Assembly: GCA_026706485.1 (NCBI GenBank)
Contig: JAPOYR010000010.1
Location: forward strand, 355,846 to 419,845
Reading direction: 5' to 3'
Source of the DNA: Chloroflexota bacterium
Lineage (GTDB): Bacteria > Chloroflexota > UBA11872
Length of the DNA: 64,000 bases
A program made the position numbers and the translations under genes. The stretch's first letter is position 1. Every line of letters starts with the position of its first letter. Of this stretch, positions 46,329 to 55,157 are shown one piece after another. The notes beneath the pieces are model-generated. The model searched no databases, had not been told where the DNA came from, and was given only the letters and a program-made list of their open reading frames with translations.

Positions 46329-46721
46329 TCAGATGCGTGCCGCGGCCCAACTGACCACCGCTTCCGCAATGCCCAATGCCTCGGCGTACTCGGGCTCAGA
46401 CACCGGGGCGGCGATGCCGGGATAGCGGGCTGTCGTGGCGTACGGGTTGAGCCTCTCAGCCTGACGAATCACTTCCGGGACAGCCTCGCCAGCGTCTTCA
46501 AGCAAGGTCAGCAGCAGGCCCAAGTCGTGCACGTACGGGAACTCAATGCCACGAGCAAGCAACACAGCCTTGACGGCTTTCTCGGCCGCCTGCTGAGCGT
46601 CAAAGCATAGATCCTCGAGGTAGATGCCCAGGCTGTGGTTACGAGCCTTCGACAGATTGCTTCGAGCCCGGTTCAGCCATTCGCGCGGGTCATCGGGCGG
46701 GTACCGCTCAGGCGGCTTCAT
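46329..46721 (-). CDS. HEPN-domain toxin of HEPN-MNT pair (130 aa)
   Basis: HEPN family: EWLNRARSNLSKARNHSLGI, LEDLCFDAQQAAEKAVKAVL (the conserved FxAQQAAEKxxKA helix), then HDLGLLLTLLEDAG and the C-terminal NPYATTARYPG motif (Y94, R99, Y100, P101) used by this subfamily. HEPN proteins are RNases silenced by partner nucleotidyltransferases that modify the motif tyrosine. ATG overlaps the end of the MNT gene by 14 bases. Intact, normal length. Confidence 0.88.
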   Translation of the reverse strand: MKPPERYPPDDPREWLNRARSNLSKARNHSLGIYLEDLCFDAQQAAEKAVKAVLLARGIEFPYVHDLGLLLTLLEDAGEAVPEVIRQAERLNPYATTARYPGIAAPVSEPEYAEALGIAEAVVSWAAARI

Positions 46722-47034
46722 AGACCACGGTCCCCTCCCGAAGGGCAGGCTTGATTACCAGCGCATGGCTGTTCTTGTAGCGTTCGATGTGCCTCGGCGC
46801 GACGACAATCGCGTCAACGGCGACTCGCACTCCCCGCAGCTCTCGGTGGATCCGCGCCGACAGACCACGCGCGTCGTCTTCGTCCTTGATGACCAGCAAG
46901 TCGATGTCGCTGTTCGGCCCCATCTCGCCGCGTGCGGCGGACCCGAAGAGAATGATCTTCTCGGGCTGGGCCACGTCGACAACCCGACGAACGATGTCAT
47001 CCAGGATTTCGTGGTCGAGTGTCTGGTTCGTCAT
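46708..47034 (-). CDS. mntA: MNT-type minimal nucleotidyltransferase antitoxin (108 aa)
   Basis: Minimal nucleotidyltransferase: KIILFGSAARGEMGPNSDID (GSxxxG...SDxD at about 31-45) plus the third acidic residue in VAVDAIVVAP. In HEPN-MNT modules this enzyme AMPylates or otherwise modifies the HEPN toxin to neutralise it. Upstream gene of the operon, coupled to HEPN by overlap. All catalytic residues are present, so the pair should be functional. Confidence 0.88.
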   Translation of the reverse strand: MTNQTLDHEILDDIVRRVVDVAQPEKIILFGSAARGEMGPNSDIDLLVIKDEDDARGLSARIHRELRGVRVAVDAIVVAPRHIERYKNSHALVIKPALREGTVVYEAA

Positions 47035-47234
47035 GAGTAGCTTGCTCCGGCTGAGTCAGCCAAGAGCTTCCCTGCCATCATACGGCTGTCTGAGCTCTCG
47101 AATTGTCAGATTCCGAATGGGGAGCCCACAGCTCGAGTCGGTCCACTTCCGAAGCGGCCTGGCTCTCGTCGAGCCGTGCGCCGAAACTTCATCACGCTTG
47201 GTACATGTCAACGGCGCTCGCAGCGGCAAGAGAG

Positions 47235-47675
47235 CTAGGTCGCTGGCGCTGCCTTGGCTGGATCCCGTTCGATGAGCGCCCGCAGTGCGATCGCCACGGT
47301 CAGGCTAACCACGGGTCGATAGGCTCGCGACAGATGCGGGCGGCTCATACCCATCGCCCGGGCGATTGCGGCAATCGGCTCTCCGCGTGCGTAGCGGTCC
47401 AGGAATTCCCGCTTCCGCGGCGGCAGGGCGGGCAGCGACGCATCGACGGCCTGGCAGAGAAGTTCCTGGAGGGCCAGGACCTCGCCGTGCGGATTCAGGG
47501 GGTGTTGCCGACGCGCGTGCGCGCCGACGCCGGCAAGTCTGGCCAGCGGCGATTGGCGCAAGCGCACAGGATCGTCCAGGTGCCTCAGGCATTCGTCGAC
47601 CAACCGTGCCCATTGGGCAAGGGAGCGACGGCCTGGGGATGCGGACGCGCGCCCGACCGTGGTGGAGGCCGTCAT
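47235..47675 (-). CDS. Small HTH protein next to integrase (146 aa)
   Basis: The last 65 residues form a helix-turn-helix region of sigma-factor/transposase style: LPPRKREFLDRYARGEPIAA, IARAMGMSRPHLSRAYRPVV. It is paralogous to the gene at 58423-58926, which has the same FL-x-R, IAA-x-A-x-x-MG, R-x-HLSR-x-YRP pattern. The N terminus is arginine-rich. Lying 108 bp past the integrase stop on the same strand, it may be the excisionase or regulator of the integrated element. Function inferred. Confidence 0.6.
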   Translation of the reverse strand: MTASTTVGRASASPGRRSLAQWARLVDECLRHLDDPVRLRQSPLARLAGVGAHARRQHPLNPHGEVLALQELLCQAVDASLPALPPRKREFLDRYARGEPIAAIARAMGMSRPHLSRAYRPVVSLTVAIALRALIERDPAKAAPAT

Positions 47676-47783
47676 GCCTCAAGGGTCACCACGGCTGCCG
47701 GCCTCCGCTAGCCAGGAATCCGTAGGACTGCCAGTGATCGAGTCGCACGGCGGGGAGAGAGCCGATCTATCGGCGCCGACCGG

Positions 47784-48881
47784 TCACGCCACTACTTCGA
47801 GCAGTTGTCCGTTCTCGGTTCGCACCACGATGGAGCCGCTCTCCGCCGCCACGATGCGGGCACGTCCACGCTTCCCGCGTCGGCGCGGCAGCCGCCGGAA
47901 CGACTTGAAGTCCGGCAGGCGATCCACCGGCGAATGCTCCTGGTGGCGGGCCACGACGTCCGAGGTAGCCAGATGCAGGTAGTGGTTGACCATGGCTAGG
48001 GTGGAGTGGCCGAGGATGCGCTGCAGGGTCAGCACGTCGCCGCCAGCGCGCAGGTAGGTGACCCCAAACGTGTGGCGAAACCGATGGGGATAGAGCGGGG
48101 TAACGCCCGCCCGCTCGCCGATTTGAGCAACGATGCGCGCCAGACCCTCTCGCGCCAGGGGACGCCCCCGATAACTTAGGAATAGGGGCGCGCGGGGTCC
48201 GGCATCGAATTCGCCGGTCTTGCGGAAGACGTGCACATAGCGCCTCACGACCTCCCGACTGCGCCGCCCGAGAGCAACCACGCGATCTTTGGCGCCCTTG
48301 CCGCTCAGCACGCGGATCTCGCCCGTGGCCAGGTTGAGATCGTCCAGCCGGAGGTTGCACAACTCGGAGGCCCGCAGGCCGGTGTCGAGCAGCATGCTGA
48401 CCAACGCCAGGTTGCGCAGTCCCGTGGACGTGCGTGGATCGAGACTTTCGATGATGCGACGGTGCTCGTCCTCGGTGAGCGGCTGCACCTCTTTCTTGGG
48501 CAGGCGCCCCGGCCGAAACTTGGCGAGCGGGTTGGCCGGCAGGTCGGTGTAGTCGGCGAGCCAGCCGGCGAAGGTGCGCAGGGTGCGGCAGTAGCCGTGG
48601 ACCGTGTGGGGCGCCAGGCGGCGCGAGCGCGCCCCGCGGCGCCTCCCGCGATCGTTGACCTGTTCCGTGCGCAGGTAGCGCTGCCAGGCCAACGCCAGCT
48701 CCAGGGTCAGCTCGCTGCTGCGCGCGCACTCCTGGCGTCCGGCAAAGGCGACGAACTGCTCGAGGACGATCCGATAGAGGGCGACCGTGGAGGCCGCAAA
48801 GCCCTCCGCCTCGCAACGGTCCAGATACACCGCGACGGCGTCGGTCAGATCGAGCTCGATCGGAGGGGGCATAGTCGGCAT
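47784..48881 (-). CDS. Tyrosine recombinase / integrase (365 aa)
   Basis: Complete site-specific recombinase. N-terminal SAM-like core-binding domain (residues 10-110, FAASTVALYRIVLEQFVAF), catalytic domain from about 135: LLDTGLRASEL with R170, PHRFRHTFG with H266 and R269, LGHSTLAMVNHYLHL with H292 and nucleophile Y301. The C-terminal 60 residues are basic and extend beyond XerC/D length, like element integrases. It lies 240 bp from a 3' tRNA-Leu fragment and among several copies of a GCTAGTGGCC motif, so it very probably drives integration at tRNA-Leu. Frame intact. Confidence 0.9.
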   Translation of the reverse strand: MPTMPPPIELDLTDAVAVYLDRCEAEGFAASTVALYRIVLEQFVAFAGRQECARSSELTLELALAWQRYLRTEQVNDRGRRRGARSRRLAPHTVHGYCRTLRTFAGWLADYTDLPANPLAKFRPGRLPKKEVQPLTEDEHRRIIESLDPRTSTGLRNLALVSMLLDTGLRASELCNLRLDDLNLATGEIRVLSGKGAKDRVVALGRRSREVVRRYVHVFRKTGEFDAGPRAPLFLSYRGRPLAREGLARIVAQIGERAGVTPLYPHRFRHTFGVTYLRAGGDVLTLQRILGHSTLAMVNHYLHLATSDVVARHQEHSPVDRLPDFKSFRRLPRRRGKRGRARIVAAESGSIVVRTENGQLLEVVA

Positions 48882-48988
48882 GATGCGGCCTTTCCGCCGG
48901 CGCCGGATCCGGTTTCGTGCGCCGGTTGTGCGGCGGATCGACGGGCGCCGTGCGGTGGCCGTGCGATGGGTGTTGGCTTCGCCCGATC

Positions 48989-49260
48989 AGGCTAGTGGCC
49001 CGATTCATGTCTTTCAGGCTAGTAGCCTCGGGCCCCTTGGCTGCGAAGCTAGTGGCCTGGCGCCGTCCCCGCCGGTCCCTCCATCTGGCCTGATTAACAG
49101 GTTGGGACCGGCGAATCGTGGTGCCGAGGGCGGGACTCGAACCCGCACAGCCCGGAGGCCACTAGCCCCTCAAGGTTTCGTTCGCCTGCCGCGTGCCTCC
49201 CTGGTCTTTCCTTCTGTTACGGCACGTACCGGCGCCAAATCTGACGCAAAGGCTAGTGCC
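48989..49260. repeat. Clustered GGCTAGTGGCC motifs, candidate integrase sites
   Basis: AGGCTAGTGGCC or close variants occur as direct repeats at 48989-49000, 49016-49027, 49046-49057 and 49250-49260, and once inverted inside the tRNA fragment (49157-49167). The first three are spaced 27 and 30 bases. Such clusters around an attachment core are typical of arm-type integrase binding sites. Confidence 0.65.
49119..49174 (-). tRNA. 3' fragment of tRNA-Leu (attachment site), partial
   Basis: The minus strand runs from a loop resembling a GAG anticodon (TTGAGGGGCTAG), through a long variable arm (GTGGCCTCCGGGCTGT), a T-arm (GCGGGTTCGAGTCCCGC) and the acceptor end CCTCGGCACCA. The 5' half (D-arm, acceptor 5' strand) is absent: upstream bases do not pair. 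It is therefore the displaced 3' end of a tRNA-Leu, as produced when an element integrates into the tRNA gene; the intact copy should lie at the other junction. Confidence 0.8.
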
Positions 49261-49617
49261 CAACGTCCGGCTGAACTTCGTCCATTCGTCGCCAATCGGC
49301 GACATTCGGATTCTACCGTCTACCGCGGACTTGTGGAGACGGGCCGCCAGAGATTGCAGAGAATCAGTGCTGGCCGATTGGGGCTCATGGAAGAGCGACC
49401 GGCGGTCTGATCGAGTACCCCTTCACTAGGCTTGCGTCACCTCAAACGGGCTCGGCACTGCCTAAGTCCGCAAGCACACGGCAATTGTGAAGACCACGCT
49501 CGTCGGGTGCCGCACAGACGGCTATCTCCGCATCAACTAGCTATGAGATCCCAACGGCTTTCGTCGCGTCGTTAGTTTTGGCCTCCTCGTGCTCCGCCAC
49601 CAGCGGGGGGAGAGTAG

Positions 49618-51120
49618 TCAGGCCGCCTCCTGGGCATCGTACGCAGCGGCTAGGGCGTCTAGTCGATCAGCGATCTCAGTTTCAGGCACCCACCGCCCGC
49701 GTAGCATCACCCCCGCACGGTCTGCAACATTCGCCACGTCGATGAGGGGATTCGAGTTGAGCAGGAGCAGATCCGCCTGCGCGCCCAGCCTCACCACGCC
49801 AACAACCTCGTCGATGCCAAGTGCCTCCCGGAGATATCGCCCAGACTCGCTCGTTGCGGCCCGCAATGCCTGGAACGGCGTCAGTCCGGCATCGACGAAA
49901 CTCCAGAGTTCCTCATGGATCGCGAAGCCAGGAATCATGAAGTAGCCCCAGCCGTCCGTGCCCACGAGGAGCGGCGCATCGGCGTCGCTGAGGGCCCTGA
50001 CGATGGACTGGTGCAGGGCGTAGCAGCGTTCCTGCTGCGGGTTTCGATCGGGGATCGACCCGGTTAGGTGCGCCCAGGCCGAGCGAGTGTCGGGCGGGAC
50101 TAGACTCACTTCGAATCGCCGCGCGAAGGCGTCGACGTCGCTTTGAGCGAGGGGCCGGTTGTTCGTCGAGAGCGTGGGGCAATTCCACGCCCCGGCGGCA
50201 GCGGTTTGTGCCACAAGGCCATCGATCTTTGCTGTATCGGCCCGGTCCGCCCACAAGCACGGGCGATCGGCGCCGATCGTGGCGCGCTCGTTGGCGCGGG
50301 CCGCGTAGAGGTAGCCATCCAGATGCTCGATGCTGGACTGGCCGGCTGCAATGACTCCAGCCACGCCCACGCGCCAATTGACGTGTCCAATGACCGGAAT
50401 GCCAATCTCCGCGGCTGTGTTCATGATGGCGTCGTAGATCTCCACGGGCGACTCCGAGCCGACCTTCACAAAGTCGTAGCCGGCCAGCCGCTGGGCCCGG
50501 ACTTCCCGGTCAGCCTCTTCAGGCGTTGCGAGCACTAGGGACGGATGCCAGCTGCCGGTCGCGATGCGCGGTCCCGAGGTGTACAGCGTGGGAGCCAACA
50601 GGTCCTCATCGACAATGCGCCGCTTGAGGCCGGCGTGAAACGGAATGCCGAACATGTTGCGAATCGTGGTTACTCCGTTGGCGGCGTAAAGCAACAGGTC
50701 GTCTTCAGCCATGGCTATCGTTTCGGGGTTGAGCGGATCACGGATTCCGTAGGCACCGAATGGCCCGGCGAGGTGCACGTGCATGTCCGCCAATCCCGGC
50801 ATGAGGTAGCGCCCACGGCCGTCGATCTGCCTGACGTGGGCTGGAAGAGTGATCGCGCTGGACGGTCCCATCGCCACTATGCGCCCGTTAGCCGTCACGA
50901 CGGTCTGGTCAGAAAGCAGGGCGTCGACGTCCATGGGCACCACCTGAACCTGCACAAAGGCGTAGTCCCACGACTCCGGCGGTGCGAGTGAGTCCAGCAC
51001 GGCTTCTTGGCAGCCGGCGACGGTGGCGCCAAGCAGCGCTCCGACGCCAAGCGCCCCAAGTCCGAGGAATTCGCGGCGCGTCAGACTGCCGGTCGTGCCG
51101 GATCCCGGTGGCCACTTCAT
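49618..51120 (-). CDS. Tat-exported amidohydrolase lipoprotein (500 aa)
   Basis: Amidohydrolase (imidazolonepropionase/prolidase-like) with a twin-arginine signal, LTRREFLGLG (R15, R16), and lipobox VAGC (C37), so it should be exported folded and lipid-anchored. Metal ligands are visible: ADMHVHLAG (H114, H116), FVKVGSE (carboxylated lysine candidate), PVIGHVNW, SSIEHLDG and LVGTDGWG (aspartate). Length is normal. Substrate unknown; such enzymes hydrolyse cyclic amides or peptides. Not part of the defence islands: it looks like a resident chromosomal gene just beyond the integrated element. Confidence 0.88.
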   Translation of the reverse strand: MKWPPGSGTTGSLTRREFLGLGALGVGALLGATVAGCQEAVLDSLAPPESWDYAFVQVQVVPMDVDALLSDQTVVTANGRIVAMGPSSAITLPAHVRQIDGRGRYLMPGLADMHVHLAGPFGAYGIRDPLNPETIAMAEDDLLLYAANGVTTIRNMFGIPFHAGLKRRIVDEDLLAPTLYTSGPRIATGSWHPSLVLATPEEADREVRAQRLAGYDFVKVGSESPVEIYDAIMNTAAEIGIPVIGHVNWRVGVAGVIAAGQSSIEHLDGYLYAARANERATIGADRPCLWADRADTAKIDGLVAQTAAAGAWNCPTLSTNNRPLAQSDVDAFARRFEVSLVPPDTRSAWAHLTGSIPDRNPQQERCYALHQSIVRALSDADAPLLVGTDGWGYFMIPGFAIHEELWSFVDAGLTPFQALRAATSESGRYLREALGIDEVVGVVRLGAQADLLLLNSNPLIDVANVADRAGVMLRGRWVPETEIADRLDALAAAYDAQEAA

Positions 51121-51694
51121 GCCATGACTTCCCGAACAGTGCCCAGATGAAGCGGTTGGCGCTCCGCAAGCTTAGCGGTCTCGGAGCAGCGTGCTCACAC
51201 ATGGGAACTAGGTGTATTTCCGCTTCCAGCTTGTCATCCGATCCCGACGAGATGCCGCGTGCAATGCTCGTCTGGCGTTAGTCCTAGCCCATGCTAGATG
51301 CCGCGGCTACTTGGAATTGATCACAGACTCGGCCGGTTGTTCCCCGGCCACATTCGGATCGAACGCCGGCAGACCAACTGGCCATTTGCCAGACATTCGG
51401 CAGAATCGCACGCGGACTTTGGCCGACTTGTCTCCGAAGGACCTCAAGCGCGCCTCCGGGCACTCAGCCACGTTCTCAAGAACCGGACGTTCGCGCCAAC
51501 ACGCCGCCGTAGCCGTCTAGGTCCGATGCGAAGCCAGCATGCTGACTACCGAAGGCAAGCGCCGATTGGCCACCGCCGCCTACAAGTCCACTTGATCTTC
51601 GCATCGGCCAAAAGCCGCATTCCGTCGGCGCAGCCAACGATTTCACGATAGGGCCGCAATCTCCCATGCAGGGGCCCTAGCAACGCTCGCCCGA
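51121..51694. other. Intergenic region with 24-bp repeat copy
   Basis: Plus-strand bases 51240-51263 (GATCCCGACGAGAT then GCCGCGTGCA) match 585-608 with one mismatch. No gene supported. Confidence 0.35.
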
Positions 51695-52465
51695 TCAGAA
51701 GGAATGCGACAGTTGGGCATGTAGCCGACCCACCCAGAGAAACATGGGACGACCATCCTTGCTGACGGGATAGTCGATCCGCTCCACCTCGAAACCGGTC
51801 TCAGTCAGCAAGCGTTCCCACGTGGCGATGGGGAACAGACCGGTCGTGTGGCCGTCCACCTCCACCCGGAGCTCGCCACCCCGCTTGATGAAGAACACGT
51901 AGGTCGTCTCAATAGTCGTGTCACTGGGGTCGAGGTCTACCGAGTATTCGACCCACGTGAGTTCGGTCTCAGCGTCGCGGTTGGTCTCGCAGCAAACGCC
52001 TGGTGCCTTGAACGTCTCCGCGTAGTTGTCAGGTGCCGCGAGCAGCAGACCGCCGGGGTGTAGGTGAGCACGAGCGGAAGCGAAGACCGCAAGCAAGTCG
52101 GCTTCGGTTGTCATGTAGTCGATGGCATCGTGGATAAGCACGGCGTCGAACACCTCGCCGAGGCGGACGGTCCGCATGTCCGCCACGTGGTGGCGGACGC
52201 TGGGATTCAGCCGCTGCGAGTGCGCTAGCATCGCCTGCGATAGATCGACGGCGTCGGCGTCAAAGTCGTCGGTCAGGCGGTGGAGGTGGTGGCCGCCGCC
52301 GGTGCCTAAGTCAAGTATGCGTCGCCTGCCCGGCGCCAATCGCGCCCGAAGCTCGCGCAGCCAGTAGCCAGCCTCTTCCTCATATTGCTCGGGAGGGCTC
52401 ACTAGAGGCCACAAGTGGGCGAGATCGCCGTAGAGGCGGTGCTGTCCGTACGCCAAAAGACTCAA
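51695..52465 (-). CDS. Class I SAM-dependent methyltransferase (256 aa)
   Basis: Small-molecule-type methyltransferase: motif I ILDLGTGGGHHLHRL (LDLGTGGG 51-58), acidic strand 2 VDLSQAML, DMRTVRLGEVFDAVLIHDAID (motif IV) and HPGGLLLAAPDN. The C-terminal half (RGGELRVEVDGHTTGLFPIATW) matches the group of class I methyltransferases with a beta-rich tail. Substrate unknown. Probably chromosomal. Confidence 0.85.
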   Translation of the reverse strand: MSLLAYGQHRLYGDLAHLWPLVSPPEQYEEEAGYWLRELRARLAPGRRRILDLGTGGGHHLHRLTDDFDADAVDLSQAMLAHSQRLNPSVRHHVADMRTVRLGEVFDAVLIHDAIDYMTTEADLLAVFASARAHLHPGGLLLAAPDNYAETFKAPGVCCETNRDAETELTWVEYSVDLDPSDTTIETTYVFFIKRGGELRVEVDGHTTGLFPIATWERLLTETGFEVERIDYPVSKDGRPMFLWVGRLHAQLSHSF

Positions 52466-52844
52466 TTGGGTAAAGCGTATCGCGGCACATTGGCGTCAAG
52501 CCCCGATGCCCACGTCCGCGGTGGGTTTGGCGCGACTCTAACAGCCCAGCCAACTGCAACGGGGGCTGACTGCGCGAACACGAGTTCGACGGGTGCGTGG
52601 GCTCTAGTAGCCGTCCACCGCAGCCAGGATTGGACGCCCCGAGGCGCCCGGTCGCGCCGTCGGTTCGTGAAGCGACACAGCTCAGCCGTCGCAGACCGCC
52701 CACGCGGGCCATCGTTGCACTGCTTGCGACCACACGCGTGGAGCCAAGGAAGACGGCGGTTCGCACTGAGCGTCGCCATCGCACGCCGAACCTCCGAATT
52801 CCTCCACCTCGCATCTGTCCAAACCGGACACGTGGTGAGCAGCG
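52466..52844. other. Intergenic region left of IS481 element
   Basis: No gene supported. Near 52817 TGTCCAAACCGGACACG may belong to the insertion-sequence end, but no matching inverted end was found on the other side. Confidence 0.35.
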
Positions 52845-53953
52845 TTAAGCGGGGGTCCGCAGGTCAACGACGGCCAGTTCGCCGGTCAGAAAGTGGATGG
52901 TCCAGCGACCGTCGATTGCCGTGGGGCGGAAGGCCACGGGCTGCCCGCGCAGGGCCTTGGGCAGCCGGATCGGCCGCCCCTGGAACGACACCCGGCCGCC
53001 GGCCTGGACGCGACGGAGCTGATCCTCGGGGCCATAGGGCAGCGGGGGCAACTCCCGGGGATAGGGCCGGGGGCTCACGTGGTAGCGGCTGGCGGGCACC
53101 GCGAGGTCCAGGCTCTCGTGGGGGCGGACGTGGTTGTACTCGTGCCGCCAGGCATCAAAGGTGGTCTGCCAAGCGCCGAGGTCGGGCCGCGGCGGCTGCC
53201 GCCCCAGCTCACGCTCCAGGGTGCCGTGGAAGCGCTCGTCCTTGCCCAGCGTCTCGGGATGGTAGGGCCGGCTGTGGCTCACGGCGATGCCCAAGCGGCG
53301 CAGCCAGACGGTGAGCGGGGTGTAGGGATGGGCCGGGTGATTGCCCCAGGGACTGCCGTTGTCGACCAGCAGGCGGTCGGGCAGGCCATAGCGTTGGAAG
53401 GTCGTCACCAGCTGGGCGCGCACGGTGGTGGTGCGCTGATTGGGGCAGGCGGCGAGGCTGAGGGCGTAGCGCGAGTGGTCGTCGAGGAGGATGGTCAACG
53501 GGTGGCAGCGCCCTGCGCCGCACGGCCAGCCCGCTTTGAAGTCCATCTGCCAGAGGGCGTTAGGGTGCGGGTGCTCGAACCGCTGGAGGGCGCGGGGCTG
53601 GCCGGCCCGCTGCGCGCGATCGAGCCGCCCATGCCGGCGCAGGATCACGGTGAGGGTCGAGACCGCCGGCAGCGGGTGCACCCCTCTCGGGCCAGCAGCA
53701 CCCGCAGCTTGCGCGCGCCCCAGGTCGGGTGCTGGGCCCACAGCCGCAGCACCGCCTGCTCAATCGCTGGGGGCGTGCGCGCCGGACTGTGGCGGGGGCG
53801 CCGCGAGCGGTCCGCCAAGCCCGCGGGATCTTCCGCGGCAAAGCGCCGCCGCCACTTGTAGGCCGTGGCGGGCGCAATCCCAACGTGACGGCAAAGCGCC
53901 CGCCGAGTGGCCCCGGCTGTGCCGCCACCCTCACAAACTCGCTCGTTGTTCAC
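52845..53953 (-). mobile_element. IS481-family transposase, frameshifted
   Basis: DDE transposase of the IS481 family in two frames. N terminus (53953 to about 53675): HTH domain, ATRRALCRHVGIAPATAYKW and WGARKLRVLLAREG. The rest (about 53685 to 52845): VHPLPAVSTLTVILRRHGR, WQMDFKAGW (first D), RLLVDNGSPWG (second D), HPETLGKDERFHGTLEREL (E). At the junction a G-run (GAGGGGTGC) has lost one G compared with the reading GAG GGG GTG; restoring it gives one continuous frame. Either the element is dead or the deletion is a sequencing error. Terminal inverted repeats not identified by eye. Confidence 0.85.
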
Positions 53954-54513
53954 TCATGACCGGGTCCCCAAGCGGCACATGCTCAGATCCTCGTGGGCCC
54001 CGAACGTGTTCACCAAGTCCCCAAACATGCGTTCATGATGTCCCCGGTCCCCACAAACTACAGCGAAAGGGCCCGTCAATAGTCGCGATTGCAGCGCATC
54101 TGACCCTGCAGAGTCGCCAGCATCTGCCGGCCGCCTATTGGCGACCAGCGCTTGAGGCGGTGACCCGCGCGTTCGTGGCGCCGGCGCAGGCGCGATCGGC
54201 CCGAAATCACGTAGAATTACTGTGCCACTATTCGAAATAGGACGAAACGGCCTCGATACCCAAAAAAGCTTCGCTCACAAGCGGCTGGCATCCGCGCGGT
54301 CTTCCTAAGCTGCTGTACCCCCATAGTGAATTCCTGGCTGATGAGCTCTTCTATGCGTATGACTGCGGTAGAGATCAATAGCTGCACCCCCGCTCCAATT
54401 GGGTGCTACGACACATCACAGTCACACCATCACGAACGTTTTAGAAGTCCGATTGCTCTTAGTCTTAGGGTAGGATTACATCCACTCTGCGTACAGTCCG
54501 CTTCAATCGCACT
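53954..54513. other. Intergenic region between IS481 and Septu
   Basis: About 560 bases; repeated short TTCA/GTCCCC phrases follow the transposase start (53955-54060) and may be insertion-sequence ends. No gene supported. Confidence 0.35.
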
Positions 54514-55155
54514 CTAACAGGCTCTCCCCGTTGACTCTTCGTGCAACCAAGCCCTGACCACACTAGAGAATGGCGTCCGACGTGATGTGTACTTCTTCCA
54601 CGCCTCTCGACTCATAGCATTGCCGTTGTTCCCAGCGATCTCCTTGACAAAGCCAAGCCACCACAATCTTTTCTTCAACTGTATAACGGAATTGAGACCC
54701 AAATCATCGATGGTGGCTTGTGCTCTATCGAATTCATTTTCCGCAAGCGAATCTCGGGCGATGATCTCGCAGGTCACCGTGTCAAATGTAAAGAAACGTT
54801 CTGGCTGATCGGCCTCTTCATCCGGGCATGGAGATATGTAACCGCATGTTGGCCACTTTGAACCTTTAGATGCATTGCAATTGTGGCAACTGAATATCCA
54901 GTTCTCCCAACAGTAGGTAAGCTGAGGATTTCGAGCTTTGGGTCGGAAGTGATCTACTTCGCCTGCGCATAGTTCTTCACAATAGCCACATAATCTAGCA
55001 AATCGGTGAGACAGAAGTGGTCGGAAACGAAGCCAGTGTGCATCCGAGGGCTTCCTGCCGCGATCATGGCTGTAATAGTTCACCCAGCCCGTGGTGTACT
55101 TCCCGCGTATCGCCCGTAGGCTCGCGGGTGGTGGCCCGCGATCGACAGTATGCAA
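54514..55155 (-). CDS. ptuB: PtuB-type HNH endonuclease of a Septu system (213 aa)
   Basis: HNH nuclease with a Cys-rich core: CGYCEELCAGEVDHFRPKAR (C..C, then DH), then NWIFSCHNCNASKGSKWP. This is the PtuB signature of the Septu antiphage system, in which the nuclease is held by the PtuA ATPase and released on infection to cut DNA. TTG start at 55153-55155, two bases after the ptuA stop. Length is normal. Both genes are more AT-rich than surroundings. Confidence 0.85.
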   Translation of the reverse strand: MHTVDRGPPPASLRAIRGKYTTGWVNYYSHDRGRKPSDAHWLRFRPLLSHRFARLCGYCEELCAGEVDHFRPKARNPQLTYCWENWIFSCHNCNASKGSKWPTCGYISPCPDEEADQPERFFTFDTVTCEIIARDSLAENEFDRAQATIDDLGLNSVIQLKKRLWWLGFVKEIAGNNGNAMSREAWKKYTSRRTPFSSVVRAWLHEESTGRAC

Positions 55156-55157
55156 GA

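Larger units (their letters stand above)
48882..49617. other. Attachment region between integrase and chromosome
   Basis: No protein gene. Holds the tRNA-Leu fragment and the short repeats annotated separately. Everything to the right up to 52.5 kb looks chromosomal. Confidence 0.6.

Noticed and set aside
49119..49174. Complete tRNA-Leu gene
   Set aside because: Only the anticodon loop to CCA portion is present; the upstream bases cannot form the D-arm or pair with the acceptor.
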